The notes: a model not told the origin generated them from the letters alone. A DNA stretch of 60,898 bases from CAWVWF01 sp963933885 (GCA_963933885.1 CAWVWF010000003.1:1-60898), one strand, 5' to 3'; counted from the stretch's first letter, positions 27,601-38,289 are shown. Numbers and translations are program-made.

Positions 27601-30600
27601 ATAACCCCTTCAGGAGGAACAACACCTTATTTATATGAATGGTATGATGTAGTTGGAGCGCCAACAACATCTTCTGCAAGCGGACAATGTGCTGGCGGAT
27701 ATCATGTAGAAGTAGAAGATAACCAAGGATGTATTGATACAGCGTTAGTAATATTATCAGAACCAGATTCATTAGAACATACAATAGATTCACAAACTAA
27801 TTTATTGTGTAAAAACCTTTGTTCTGGAGGAGCTTCATTGACTCCAATTGGTGGAACAGCTGGTTATACAGTTTCATGGTATGATGTAGTTGGAACTCCA
27901 ACTGGAACTTCAGTTAATACACTTTGTGCAGGGACATGGAATTTTGAGTTAGAAGATGCAAACGGATGTTTAGATTCTGGATCAGTAACAGTAACAGAAC
28001 CAGCATTAGAATTAACATCATCTATAACTGACACAACACACAATGGTTGTATTGGAGATTGTAATGGGGATGCAACGGTAACAGCGGTTGGAGGAACAGG
28101 GTTAATTACTTATGACTGGTATAATTCACCCGATAGTGATATTGATGTTCAGGCAGAAAACCTTTGCGCTGGGACGTATAATGTAGAAGTAGCCGATGCA
28201 AATGGATGTTTAGATACTTCAGAAGTAACAATAACAGAGCCAGCAACATCAGTTACAATTTCAATTAATGATTCGACCAATGCTACTTGTAATAATCTTT
28301 GTGACGGAACCGCTTTTGCAACATATTCAGGAGGAACTTCAGGGTATGTTCTTGATTGGTATACTTCAGGAAATCAAACAACAGACACATCCTTTAATTT
28401 ATGTGCCGGAACTCATTTTGTAGAAATCACTGATGCAAATGGTTGTTTAGACACAGCAAATATTACGATTGAAGAACCGTCTCCGATGGTAATAACAATT
28501 AACTCTGCAACATTACCAACATGTTTTGGTGATTGTGATGGAGTAATGAGTATAACCCCTTCTGGTGGAACGACACCTTATTTATATGATTGGTATGATG
28601 TAGTTGGAGCACCAACAACACCTGCTGCAGGTGGACAGTGTGCTGGCGGATATCATGTAGAAGTAGAAGATGGAAAAGGATGTATTGATACGGCTTTAGT
28701 AATATTATCAGAACCAGATTCTTTGGAACATACTATTGATTCACAAACACACTTATTATGTAAAAACCTTTGTGAAGGAGGAGCTTCATTAACTCCAATT
28801 GGTGGAACTGCAGGATATACTGTTACCTGGTATGATGTACCAGCTACACCTACAGGAATTGCAATTAATACATTATGTGCCGGAACATGGAATTTTGAAT
28901 TAGAGGATGCGAACGGTTGTTTGGATTCAGGATCGGTAACATTGACAGAGCCAGCTTTAGAATTAACGTCGACTATAACGGATACTACACATAATATTTG
29001 TTTTGGTGAATGTAATGGAGATGCAACAGTTACTGCTGTTGGAGGAACTGGATTAATTACTTATGACTGGTACAATGCACCAGATAGTGATACCGATGTT
29101 CAAGCAGAAAACCTTTGTGCTGGAACTTATAATGTAGAATTAGAAGATGCGAATGGCTGTTTAGATACAGCTGTTGTAGCTATAATTGAACCTACCGATA
29201 TTACTTATATAACAACAGTATCAAATTTAGTTTGTGGAGGTGTTTCAGATGGAGAAGCAAGTGTTGCCGTTTCAGGTGGAATAGCTCCTTATACATATGA
29301 TTGGTATGATGCAGGAAATCAAACTAATGATACTGCAACTGCTCTTTCTGCTGGAACTTACCATGTGGAAATTACTGATGCAAATGGATGTTTAGATACG
29401 GCAGAGGTAATTATTACCACGCCAACCCCTGTTGTTGCTTCAATAAGAAATGATACACTTCATGTTGACTGTTTTGGAAATTGTAATGGATTTGCGGTAA
29501 TAAATAGAACTGGAGGATCTCCAGGGTATACTTATAATTGGTATGACGCGCCAGGATCTCCTACAATTAGAACTTTATCAAATTTATGCGCAGGTATTTA
29601 TCATGGAGAAGTAACCGATGCGAATGGATGTAAAGATACAGCTGAAGTTGAAATTACTCAACCCACCTTATTAATTTCTTCGGCAGATTCACTTGAAGCT
29701 TCTTGTTCAGGAGTTTGTGATGGTAAGATCTGGACAGATTATTCAGGAGGAGTTTCACCATATGTAGTTGATTGGTACAATGTACCAGCAACACCAGGAA
29801 CTGATACTGTAAGCGCAATGTGTAACGGAAGTTATGCTGTAGAAATAACAGATGCAAATGGATGTTTGGATACTGCTTACGTGGCTGTTACGGCACCAGT
29901 TGTAGTAAGTACAAGTATTACAGATACAACACATAATATTTGTTTTTATAATTGTTCAGGTGAAGCAATAGTAACACCGATAGGAGGATCAATACCATAT
30001 ACATATGATTGGTATGATGTTCCTGGTGGTGATACGGATTCTACCGGATCAAACTTATGTGTTGGTACTTTCCATGTTGAGGTTATAGATTTAAATGGAT
30101 GTTTAGATACTTCCGAGGTAATAATTACTTCAGTATCGCCAGAATTAACAACAACAACAGATTCTATTTTAACTTCTTGTTTAGGTTTATCTGATGGATC
30201 TGCAATTGTAATTGCTTCAGGAGGACAAGCTCCCTACGTAATAGACTGGTTTGAAAACGCAAATCAATTTTCTGATACGATTAATGGTTTACCATCCGGA
30301 TCTTATAAGGTAGAAATAACGGATGCTAATATTTGTGTAGATACTGTTACAGCTATAGTAACTGACCCAGCAGGATTAGTTGCAGCAATAAGTGATACAA
30401 CTCATGTTTTATGTTTTGATGATTCTTCAGGTGAAGCAATTGTAACCCCAATAGGAGGTACAGTAAGCTATACTTATAATTGGTATGATGTTGTAGGAGG
30501 AAGTACAGACTCAACAGCTTCGAACTTACCAGACGGAACATTTCATGTAGAAGTAACCGATGTTAATGGTTGTTTGGATACTGGAATTGTAACAATTACA

Positions 30601-33600
30601 GAAGCACCAATTGTTGTTTTTGGATCTGATTCGATTGAGGCAACTTGTACAGGGATTTGTACAGGATCAGCAATAGTAATTCCTTCAGGTGGAGTTAGCC
30701 CATATGTTTATAACTGGTATGATGCTGGCAACCAAACAAACGATACTGCTTCAGCACTTTGTGCTGCAACTTATAATGTAGAAGTAACTGATGCAAATGG
30801 TTGTATTGATACTGCAGCGATAATAGTAACTGAACCAATTACAATTACTGCTATTGCTGTTGATACAATGCCAACAACTTGTAATAGTGGTTCAGATGGT
30901 TCAGCTGTTATTGATGGAACTGGAGGAACATTACCTTATACATATGCTTGGAATGATCCTTTAACTCAAACTACCGATACAATGAAAAATGTAACGGCTG
31001 GAATATATAAAGGATCAATAACAGACGTTAATGGATGTACAGATACATTAGAATTTTTAGTTATAGAACCATTACCAATTACAGCTGGTGATAGCCTTGT
31101 AAATGTATCATGTAACGGAATTTGTGATGGATATATTAGTCTTAATGTAAGTGGAGGAACGGGACCATATACTCATTCTTGGAGCAATGGAACGACAGAT
31201 ACGTTAATCTCAGGATTATGTGATGGTACATATTCTGATACAATTACTGATGGAGCAGGTTGTGTTGATACATTCACTTTTGTAATTACAGAACCCGATA
31301 CTTTAAAATCACCGATTACAGATACACTTCATGTAACGTGTAGTTACACTTCTAATGGTCAAGCAATCGTAACACCAACAGGAGGAACAGCACCGTATAC
31401 ATATGATTGGTATGATGCTGGCAATGATGCAGATTCTGTAGCTTCTGGTATTTTACCAGGAACATATCATGTTGAAGTAACTGACGCAAATGGATGTTTA
31501 GACACAGGAATCGCAATAATCAATTCAACACCTGAAATTGTAATGGTTACAGATTCTGTTGAAGCAACATGTTCAGGGATTTGTAATGGAATTGCTATAG
31601 TAAATGTTACTGGAGGAACTGCACCGTATACGTATGACTGGTACGATGCTGGAAATATTGATAATGACTCAATAATTAATGTTTGTGCAGATAGTTTTAA
31701 TGTAGCATTAGTAGATGTAAATGGTTGTGTAGATACAGCTTATGTAATTGTAACACAGCCAGTTTCTGTAACAGCAGGATTTAGTGATACTTCTGATGTT
31801 ATTTGTTATGATGATACTACAGGTTGGGCAACAGTAAATGGAGTAGGAGGAACATTACCTTATACGTATTGGTGGAGTAACGGAACCACTAACGATACAG
31901 CAATTGGACTTTCAGCTGGTGTATATAGAGCTGCAATAATTGATGTAAACGGATGTTCTGATACAGCTGATATTACAATAAATCAACCAGCAGATTGGGC
32001 ACACGTTGTTGATTCAACACACGCTTCTTGTTATACTTATTGTGATGGATTGGTAACCGTAACTCCAGCAGGAGGAACAGGGCCGTATACACATTCATGG
32101 AATACAGGTTCAACAAATTCATCAATTATAAATTTATGTGCAGCAACATATTACGATACTATTACAGATAGTAGAGGTTGTATAGACACAATGAATGTTG
32201 TTGTTTCAGAACCAGATTCTTTAGAAGCACAGCCCTTAATTATTAACCATGTATTATGTAATGGAGATTCTACTGCCAGAGTTAGATCTCTTGCGGGTGG
32301 TGGAACAGCACCGTATATATATGATTGGGGAGATGGACAAATAACAAATAATGGTGATACTGCACTTAATATTGGAGCAGGAAATAATCAAGTTGTTTTA
32401 ACAGATAGTAGAGGTTGTATTGACACTAATATTTTCATTATTACTGAACCTACTTCAGTAATATCTTCAATTACAGATACAGTTCATGCGAATTGTGTTT
32501 GTAACGCAAGCGCAGTCGTAACACCGGCAGGAGGAACAAGTCCATATACATATGCATGGAATGATTTAGGACTTACAACAGATTCAACAGCACTTGGACT
32601 TTGTACTGGAGATTATGAAGTTGAAGTTACCGATGTAAATGGTTGTTTAGACACAAGCTTAGTAACAATTAGAGATACATCAGTATTTTCAATATCAATT
32701 ACCGATACGAATCATGCAACATGTTCTAGTATATGTGATGGTTCTGCAATTGTAACACCTTCTTTAGGTACAGCTCCATTTATATATGCTTGGACAGATC
32801 CAGCTGTAACAACAGATTCAAGTGTGACTGGATTATGTGTTGGAAATGTTTCAGTAACAGTAACAGATGGAGAAGGGTGTATACGATTTGCTAATGTTGC
32901 TATCTTAGAGCCAAATGCAATAAGCAGTACTCCAATGAGTATAAGTCCATTATGTTTTGGTGATACAAACGCAATAGCTTGGGTAGATGTAACAGGAGGA
33001 ACTGCTCCATATACTCATTCATGGGATACAACAAGTGTTAATGATTCAGTATATAATATTGGAATCGGAACATATACTGATACCGTATCGGATGCAAATG
33101 GATGTTTAGATACAGTTTCAGTTATCGTAACTCAACCAAACCTATTAGCGACACATATTGATAGTTTAAATGTAAACTGTAACGGAAATGGAGATGGAAT
33201 AGCTTGGAGTATACCGACAGGAGGAACAACTCCTTATACTTATTTATGGAATGATCTTACAGCAGCAATATCAGATACAGTTAATAATTTATCACCAGGA
33301 TTTTTCAAAGTAATAGTAGTTGATAATAATGGGTGTTCTGATACAGATAGTGTAAACATTACAGAGCCATTAATATTAACATCTTCAATAACAGATACTG
33401 CACATGTTAGTTGTTTATGTACAGGAACAGCAACCGTTACGCCATTAGGAGGAACAACACCATATACATATGTCTGGAGTGATCCTTTAGCACAAACAGA
33501 TAGTTTAGCAACGGGGTTATGTGCTGGAAACTATAATGTAGCAGTAACTGATGGAAACGGATGTACGGATACATCTTACGTTATTATTAGAGACACATCA

Positions 33601-36600
33601 AACTTTATAACTTCAATTGTAGATACGAACATGGTTACTTGTAATGCAGTATGTGATGGATCTGCAAAAGCAAATGCTCAAAATGGAGTTCAACCTTATA
33701 CGTTTACTTGGAGTGATCCTTTAGCACAAACAGATAGTTTAGCAACGGGGTTATGTGCCGGACCAGTAACTGTTACAATAGCAGATGCAATTGGATGTAC
33801 ACATAACTTAACGGTTACGATTACAGAGCCAGATGCAATAACAATTTCCTTTATAGATACTTCAGTTTCATGTAATACAATTTGTGATGGATCTGCTGTT
33901 GCAACAATTACCGGAGGAACAACTCCATATTCAGTAATATGGGATGATACAAGAGCAACAGATAGTACTTATGTAGATTCATTGTGTGCAGGAACTTATA
34001 CCATTAGTGTAACAGATTCTAATGCTTGTTTTGATGCATCTGCAGTTATAATTACTGAGCCAGCTGAATTGGTTGCCTTTATAGGAACGTCTAACGATGT
34101 CTCTTGTTTCGGATCAAATGATGGAGCAGCTTCTGCGTTAGGAACAGGAGGAACAACACCATATAACTATTTATGGAGTACAACTGATATTACACAGTCA
34201 ATTTCTAATCTTGGACCTGGGTATATTTCAGTACAAATTACAGATACGAATGGATGTCAAAGTGATACAAATATTACAATCTTAGAACCTGTAATTTTAG
34301 CAACATCAATAACAGATACAACCCACGTATTATGTGGTGGATTCTTAACAGGAGAAGCGATAGTTACTCCAACTGGAGGAACAACACCTTATTCATATGA
34401 TTGGTATGATGCACCAGGATCACAAACAGATTCTACAGCAACAAGTTTACCAGCTGGAACTTATAATGTAGAAGTTGTTGACGCGAATGGTTGTAGAGAT
34501 ACATCAATTGTTACAATAACAGAACCAACAGTATTTACTGCAAGTATTACAAATCAAATAGCAACAAGCTGTTTAGTGTGTGATGGAGAGTTAGCTGTTA
34601 CTCCATTAGGAGGAGTTTTACCATACGCTTATAGCTGGTACGATGCACCAGGAACACCAACGGATTCTTCAGTAACTGGATTATGTGCTTCACTTTACAA
34701 CGTACTTGTAACTGACGGGAATGGATGTACACAGGATATAACAACATTCGTTGTTGGTCCTGGAGGATTAACAGCAGGAATTATTGATTCTTCTATGACA
34801 TCTTGTTTAGGTGTTTGTGATGGGGAAGCTGTAGCAACTGGAGTTGCAGGGACAGCACCATATACTTATACTTGGGATGATCCGGCAGTTACAACAAACG
34901 ACTCTGTAAATAGTCTTTGTGCTGATACATTTAATGTTGTTGTAGAAGATGCTGCAGGGTGTTTAGCATATGCTTCAGTTATTATTACAGAACCAACTTT
35001 ATTAGTCGCTTCAATAACAGACACAAACGCAACTGGATGTGCATCACCTTGTAATGGAGATGCAACTGTAAGCGTTGGAGGAGGAACAGCACCTTACTCA
35101 TATTCTTGGGATGATTGGGCTACTCAAAACACACCAAAAGCAGTTGGACTTTGTGTTGCGCAATATACAGCAACAGTTACCGATGCAAACGGATGTCAGG
35201 ATACAGCAGTTGCTTTTGTAACAGGACCTGGAGGATTAGTAGTTTCAGTAGATTCTACTGTAAATATTACTTGTAATGGAGCTTGTGATGGTAAAACGGC
35301 AATAACTGCTCAAGGTGGGGCAGGAGGATTTACTTACTTATGGACTGATCCAGCTGGAACAACTGACAGTGTCGTAACGGGACTTTGTGCAGGAACATTT
35401 AACGGACAAGTAACTGATGCGAATGGATGTTTAGCATTTGCTAACATTACGATCACTGAACCAGCTGAATTATTAGTAAATATTACAGACAGTTTAGATG
35501 CGGTTTGTAATGGTGGAAATACAGGTTGGGCACTAGTCTCTTACTCAGGAGGAACAGCACCATATACTGTACAATGGAACGATGGAAATAGTCAAACAAC
35601 TGATACAGCAAAAACACTTACAGCAGGAACATATACAGTAACAGTAACCGATGCAAAAGGATGTGTATCTCAAGATGTAATTACGATATCTCAACCATCT
35701 GTTATTTCAGTGAACGTTACTAATTTGGAACATGTAGCTTGTACAGGATTCTGTATTGGAAAAGCAACATTATCTGTGTCAGGTGGAACAGTAGGATCAG
35801 GTTATACATACTTATGGGCACCAAGTGGATTAACTTCTCCAGCGGCAACAGGTTTATGTTCAGGAATGCAAACTTATACTGTTACTGACGGTAATAATTG
35901 TGCTATTGTTGATTCGGTAGAAATCTTAGATTTAAACAACTTCACTTCATTACTTACTGGAACAGATATGAGTTGTAATTCAATATGTGATGGAACAGTA
36001 TTATCAACACCATCTGGAGGAACTTCACCATATACACATTCATGGACTAACGGGGATGCAACACCAGCTCAAAACAGTTTATGTGCAGGAACTTATATCG
36101 ATACAATATACGATGTAAATGGATGTTTTTTTGTAGATAGTATCGAAGTATTAGAACCAACAGTATTTGATGTTGCAATTATTGATAGCTCAAACTTAAA
36201 ATGTTTCAATGTATGTGATGGATTTGCAGTTGCTCAGGGAACAGGGGGAACGTCTCCATATTCATATGGTTGGTATAATGCACCAGTAGTCCAAGTTAAC
36301 GATACTGCAAGTAACTTATGTGCAGCCACTTATTATGTTTTAGCTTCCGATGCAAGAGGGTGTACAGCTGAAGACACAATTTCTTTAATACAACCAGCAG
36401 CAATTACAACATCTATTGATGCACAATCAAATGTGAGTTGTAACGGTGTATGTGACGGTTCAACAACGGTAAGCGCAACTGGAGGTTCAGGAACACTAGA
36501 CTTTAGTTGGGCGGATGGTAGCGCATTAACAACTAGAACAGCTTTATGTGCAAACAACTATGTTATTACAGTTACAGATGATAGTTTGTGTACTGCAGAC

Positions 36601-38271
36601 ATCAATTTAGCTATTACAGAACCTCTAGTATTAAACGCAATCATTACAGATACTTCTCACATAGTTTGTGCAAACATTTGTGATGGAGATGCAACAGTTG
36701 GTCAAACGGGTGGAACAGGACCGTTTACATATGATTGGTATGATGCAGGAAATACTACTTCACCGGCAATCACAGGAAAATGTATTGGAACCTATCATGC
36801 AGAAGTAACGGATGCAAATGGTTGTATCGATACTGCCGAAGTTAAAATTAACAACATAAACGTATTAACTGTATCTATAAACACAACCAATATTAGCTGT
36901 TTTGGATTATGTGATGGTAAATTAGTTGCAGCTCCAACAGGAGGAGTTACTCCATATGTTTACACTTGGAATACAGGAGCAAGCATCGATTCTATCACAG
37001 GACTTTGTCAGGCAAACTATTTCGTAACAATAACAGATAATAACTTGTGTAGTGCAGTAGCTGCAGCAAACATAATTGAACCAGCAAAACTATCCTCTTC
37101 AATAATCGATAGTGCTCACTTAGATTGTAATGGAGTTTGTGATGGGTATGCTCAAGTATCTCCATCAGGAGGAACAAGTCCATATACATATGCATGGAAT
37201 GATCCTTCAGCTCAAACAACAATAACTGCAACAGGATTATGTGCTCAAACATATAAAGTAGTAGTAACGGATGGAAATGGTTGTTTAGATTCTTCTAATG
37301 CATTCTTAACAGAGCCAGCATTAATCTCTTCAAACATTGTAGAAACGCAAGCAAACTGTACAAATACAGCCGATGGATCAGTTGATATCACATCAACAGG
37401 TGGAACAGGATTACATACTTATAGTTGGATAGATGCAGGTGTGTTTAGTTCAACAGATGAAGATCCAACTGGATTAGGAATTGGAAACTATTTTGTAACA
37501 GTTACTGATGCAAATGGATGTACACATCTTGATACAGCATTAATTACAGAAGTGAATATTGTTGTTGCCAATGCAGGAAATGATACTACGATATGTAATC
37601 AAGACTCTGTATTGTTGGTAGGGCAAGGAGGAACAGCATACTCATGGAGTGTAGGAATAAATACAGATTCTATCGTTGTGTCACCAGGAACGACAACAGA
37701 TTATATTTTAACAGTGTTAAACAACGGTTGTTCTGAGAAAGACACAGTAACGGTTAACGTTAATGCGCTTCCAAACCTTACCGCTACAACATCGGATAAT
37801 CTAATTTTAGAAGGTAATTCAGTAATCTTAACAGCATCAGGTGCTGGAGCAGGAGGGATATACGATTGGACACCACCAACAACTTTAAATGATCCAACAA
37901 TTTACAACCCAACATCTACACCTTTAGAAACAACATTGTATACAGTTACTGGAACAGATGCAAATGGATGTATGGATACAGCACAAGTATCAATCACAGT
38001 TGCAACATCAATTGTATTCCCTGATGGTATAACACCAAATGGAGATGGATTGAACGATACTTGGGTAATAGAATTGATAGACGAATTCCCTAACAATGTA
38101 GTACAGATATACAACAGATGGGGTCAATTAGTATTTGAAAACAGAGGATATTTAACACAGTGGAATGGTTTACATAAAGGAAAAGAACTACCAGTTGGTA
38201 CGTACTATTTCTTGATTGATTTAGGAGATAATATGCCTAAATACACTGGACCTATAACCCTAATGAGATAA
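24604..38271 (+). CDS. Giant T9SS-secreted adhesin-like protein with SprB-type repeats
   Basis: The frame has 4555 residues. The start is uncertain: GTG at 24604, or TTG at 24658, which fits better because a TATCTTAG box (near TAnnTTTG) lies at 24591-24598. The signal peptide ends at TSITAQ. Next comes an N-terminal domain opening NYWVGGAGEWSDANHWATT, common in Bacteroidota adhesins. Then follow about 53 SprB-like repeats of roughly 75-80 residues, two Ig/PKD-like units (about 37560-38010) and the gliding-motility-type C-terminal domain (ITPNGDGLNDTW, VQIYNRWGQLVFE, LPVGTYYFLID) that directs export by T9SS. In SprB of Flavobacterium johnsoniae such proteins move on the surface in gliding. The PorP/SprF-like gene follows 18 bases later and is the expected secretion partner. 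Confidence 0.9.
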   Translation: MLSRTLLITKNIRLKYYELRTFARKKIGLLLVALGTLCTSITAQNYWVGGAGEWSDANHWATTDGGQGGIGVPNKSTDAIFTELSGLNNNDTVKIDSIAFVKRLDFSFLKKSIILSGSLSSNLLVTGDIVFPEELINNFYGYVVMVGSNSSYRMKVFQPGEFNGKKSFIDIYKNARNSELPLAITSITSNVTDATCGCNGVINLTVNGGTGPFAYSWFPNVPALNGDGTNTVIDLCPGKYNVIITDLSDGIPYVESDIVVDGPSPLTIQHLLTDSVNCIGGSDGFIVTLVFGGVAPYTIVWDDAGLQSTPTATGLPIGDYSIQVTDFVGCTAVSGPYTVEEPTVLTSSITDTTHVSCFEVCDGDATVTAGGGSPSYSYSWYDAPGTPTTIQATGLCDGTYHVEITDSRGCLDTSEVIITEPIVLAASISTFTDVVCFGEGNGTANTGVTGGTTTYTYDWYNVGGGPTTPNVSNLSPGTYNVEVTDANGCLDTAEVVIIQPTLLTSSITDTVHVLCNSLCTGEIEVTAAGGTTIYTYDWYDAANESTQRVIGMCAGSYNVEVEDLNGCKDTSTVTLLQPSTAITTSITDTTHNLCFADCDGIAIVTPVGGSPIYLFDWYDLPGGDTDSTASSLCIGTYNVKVTDANGCSDTSTITITEPTILDGTASLTMVDCKSNCSGEIDLSPIGGTTTYTFDWYDAPGTPTTEDVIGLCDGTYNVEITDANGCLDTVTSIIIEPDTLVASIISSANLTCFEECIGNATVDQIGGTGPFGIDWYDHPTASPTTATVNNLCAGTYNVEISDALGCLDTTSIIITEPATAVSSSITDTVHVLCRNVCSGEAEVTAAGGLGGYLYDWYDAPSSPSVIRALALCAGTYHVEIIDASGCLDTSEVIIAEPAGSLTISINDSTNATCNNLCDGTAFATYSGGTSGYVLDWYTSGNQTTDTSFNLCAGTHFVEVTDANGCLDTANITIEEPSPMVITINSATLPTCFGDCDGVMSITPSGGTTPYLYEWYDVVGAPTTSSASGQCAGGYHVEVEDNQGCIDTALVILSEPDSLEHTIDSQTNLLCKNLCSGGASLTPIGGTAGYTVSWYDVVGTPTGTSVNTLCAGTWNFELEDANGCLDSGSVTVTEPALELTSSITDTTHNGCIGDCNGDATVTAVGGTGLITYDWYNSPDSDIDVQAENLCAGTYNVEVADANGCLDTSEVTITEPATSVTISINDSTNATCNNLCDGTAFATYSGGTSGYVLDWYTSGNQTTDTSFNLCAGTHFVEITDANGCLDTANITIEEPSPMVITINSATLPTCFGDCDGVMSITPSGGTTPYLYDWYDVVGAPTTPAAGGQCAGGYHVEVEDGKGCIDTALVILSEPDSLEHTIDSQTHLLCKNLCEGGASLTPIGGTAGYTVTWYDVPATPTGIAINTLCAGTWNFELEDANGCLDSGSVTLTEPALELTSTITDTTHNICFGECNGDATVTAVGGTGLITYDWYNAPDSDTDVQAENLCAGTYNVELEDANGCLDTAVVAIIEPTDITYITTVSNLVCGGVSDGEASVAVSGGIAPYTYDWYDAGNQTNDTATALSAGTYHVEITDANGCLDTAEVIITTPTPVVASIRNDTLHVDCFGNCNGFAVINRTGGSPGYTYNWYDAPGSPTIRTLSNLCAGIYHGEVTDANGCKDTAEVEITQPTLLISSADSLEASCSGVCDGKIWTDYSGGVSPYVVDWYNVPATPGTDTVSAMCNGSYAVEITDANGCLDTAYVAVTAPVVVSTSITDTTHNICFYNCSGEAIVTPIGGSIPYTYDWYDVPGGDTDSTGSNLCVGTFHVEVIDLNGCLDTSEVIITSVSPELTTTTDSILTSCLGLSDGSAIVIASGGQAPYVIDWFENANQFSDTINGLPSGSYKVEITDANICVDTVTAIVTDPAGLVAAISDTTHVLCFDDSSGEAIVTPIGGTVSYTYNWYDVVGGSTDSTASNLPDGTFHVEVTDVNGCLDTGIVTITEAPIVVFGSDSIEATCTGICTGSAIVIPSGGVSPYVYNWYDAGNQTNDTASALCAATYNVEVTDANGCIDTAAIIVTEPITITAIAVDTMPTTCNSGSDGSAVIDGTGGTLPYTYAWNDPLTQTTDTMKNVTAGIYKGSITDVNGCTDTLEFLVIEPLPITAGDSLVNVSCNGICDGYISLNVSGGTGPYTHSWSNGTTDTLISGLCDGTYSDTITDGAGCVDTFTFVITEPDTLKSPITDTLHVTCSYTSNGQAIVTPTGGTAPYTYDWYDAGNDADSVASGILPGTYHVEVTDANGCLDTGIAIINSTPEIVMVTDSVEATCSGICNGIAIVNVTGGTAPYTYDWYDAGNIDNDSIINVCADSFNVALVDVNGCVDTAYVIVTQPVSVTAGFSDTSDVICYDDTTGWATVNGVGGTLPYTYWWSNGTTNDTAIGLSAGVYRAAIIDVNGCSDTADITINQPADWAHVVDSTHASCYTYCDGLVTVTPAGGTGPYTHSWNTGSTNSSIINLCAATYYDTITDSRGCIDTMNVVVSEPDSLEAQPLIINHVLCNGDSTARVRSLAGGGTAPYIYDWGDGQITNNGDTALNIGAGNNQVVLTDSRGCIDTNIFIITEPTSVISSITDTVHANCVCNASAVVTPAGGTSPYTYAWNDLGLTTDSTALGLCTGDYEVEVTDVNGCLDTSLVTIRDTSVFSISITDTNHATCSSICDGSAIVTPSLGTAPFIYAWTDPAVTTDSSVTGLCVGNVSVTVTDGEGCIRFANVAILEPNAISSTPMSISPLCFGDTNAIAWVDVTGGTAPYTHSWDTTSVNDSVYNIGIGTYTDTVSDANGCLDTVSVIVTQPNLLATHIDSLNVNCNGNGDGIAWSIPTGGTTPYTYLWNDLTAAISDTVNNLSPGFFKVIVVDNNGCSDTDSVNITEPLILTSSITDTAHVSCLCTGTATVTPLGGTTPYTYVWSDPLAQTDSLATGLCAGNYNVAVTDGNGCTDTSYVIIRDTSNFITSIVDTNMVTCNAVCDGSAKANAQNGVQPYTFTWSDPLAQTDSLATGLCAGPVTVTIADAIGCTHNLTVTITEPDAITISFIDTSVSCNTICDGSAVATITGGTTPYSVIWDDTRATDSTYVDSLCAGTYTISVTDSNACFDASAVIITEPAELVAFIGTSNDVSCFGSNDGAASALGTGGTTPYNYLWSTTDITQSISNLGPGYISVQITDTNGCQSDTNITILEPVILATSITDTTHVLCGGFLTGEAIVTPTGGTTPYSYDWYDAPGSQTDSTATSLPAGTYNVEVVDANGCRDTSIVTITEPTVFTASITNQIATSCLVCDGELAVTPLGGVLPYAYSWYDAPGTPTDSSVTGLCASLYNVLVTDGNGCTQDITTFVVGPGGLTAGIIDSSMTSCLGVCDGEAVATGVAGTAPYTYTWDDPAVTTNDSVNSLCADTFNVVVEDAAGCLAYASVIITEPTLLVASITDTNATGCASPCNGDATVSVGGGTAPYSYSWDDWATQNTPKAVGLCVAQYTATVTDANGCQDTAVAFVTGPGGLVVSVDSTVNITCNGACDGKTAITAQGGAGGFTYLWTDPAGTTDSVVTGLCAGTFNGQVTDANGCLAFANITITEPAELLVNITDSLDAVCNGGNTGWALVSYSGGTAPYTVQWNDGNSQTTDTAKTLTAGTYTVTVTDAKGCVSQDVITISQPSVISVNVTNLEHVACTGFCIGKATLSVSGGTVGSGYTYLWAPSGLTSPAATGLCSGMQTYTVTDGNNCAIVDSVEILDLNNFTSLLTGTDMSCNSICDGTVLSTPSGGTSPYTHSWTNGDATPAQNSLCAGTYIDTIYDVNGCFFVDSIEVLEPTVFDVAIIDSSNLKCFNVCDGFAVAQGTGGTSPYSYGWYNAPVVQVNDTASNLCAATYYVLASDARGCTAEDTISLIQPAAITTSIDAQSNVSCNGVCDGSTTVSATGGSGTLDFSWADGSALTTRTALCANNYVITVTDDSLCTADINLAITEPLVLNAIITDTSHIVCANICDGDATVGQTGGTGPFTYDWYDAGNTTSPAITGKCIGTYHAEVTDANGCIDTAEVKINNINVLTVSINTTNISCFGLCDGKLVAAPTGGVTPYVYTWNTGASIDSITGLCQANYFVTITDNNLCSAVAAANIIEPAKLSSSIIDSAHLDCNGVCDGYAQVSPSGGTSPYTYAWNDPSAQTTITATGLCAQTYKVVVTDGNGCLDSSNAFLTEPALISSNIVETQANCTNTADGSVDITSTGGTGLHTYSWIDAGVFSSTDEDPTGLGIGNYFVTVTDANGCTHLDTALITEVNIVVANAGNDTTICNQDSVLLVGQGGTAYSWSVGINTDSIVVSPGTTTDYILTVLNNGCSEKDTVTVNVNALPNLTATTSDNLILEGNSVILTASGAGAGGIYDWTPPTTLNDPTIYNPTSTPLETTLYTVTGTDANGCMDTAQVSITVATSIVFPDGITPNGDGLNDTWVIELIDEFPNNVVQIYNRWGQLVFENRGYLTQWNGLHKGKELPVGTYYFLIDLGDNMPKYTGPITLMR
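25158..37554 (+). repeat. Array of about 53 SprB-like protein repeats
   Basis: Each unit has the pattern hydrophobic-x-SITDTTH-x4-C-x3-CxG, then GG(T/S)xPYxYxWYD, then LCAGxYxVEVTDANGC-x-DT and ends ITEP. I counted about 53 by following the CxG and ITEP positions. Most units have a conserved Cys pair near the start and Cys residues in LCAG and NGC, so disulfides are likely. A subgroup in the middle and C-terminal part uses AWND or TW(S/T)DP instead of DWYD. Confidence 0.85.
27300..29200 (+). repeat. Tandem duplication of a four-repeat block, 951-base period
   Basis: Repeat units 10-13 (beginning near 27300) recur as units 14-17 with an offset of exactly 951 bases (317 codons), with long stretches identical at DNA level; for example the stretch starting at 27540 matches that at 28491 for about 70 bases. 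Differences are mostly synonymous. The end of the second copy near 29200 is more diverged. Confidence 0.85.
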
Positions 38272-38289
38272 TTAAGTAGAAGAACAGCT

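Noticed and set aside
36333..36557. Several minus-strand frames within the giant adhesin gene
   Set aside because: They result from the low stop-codon frequency opposite the repeats and show no independent coding features.
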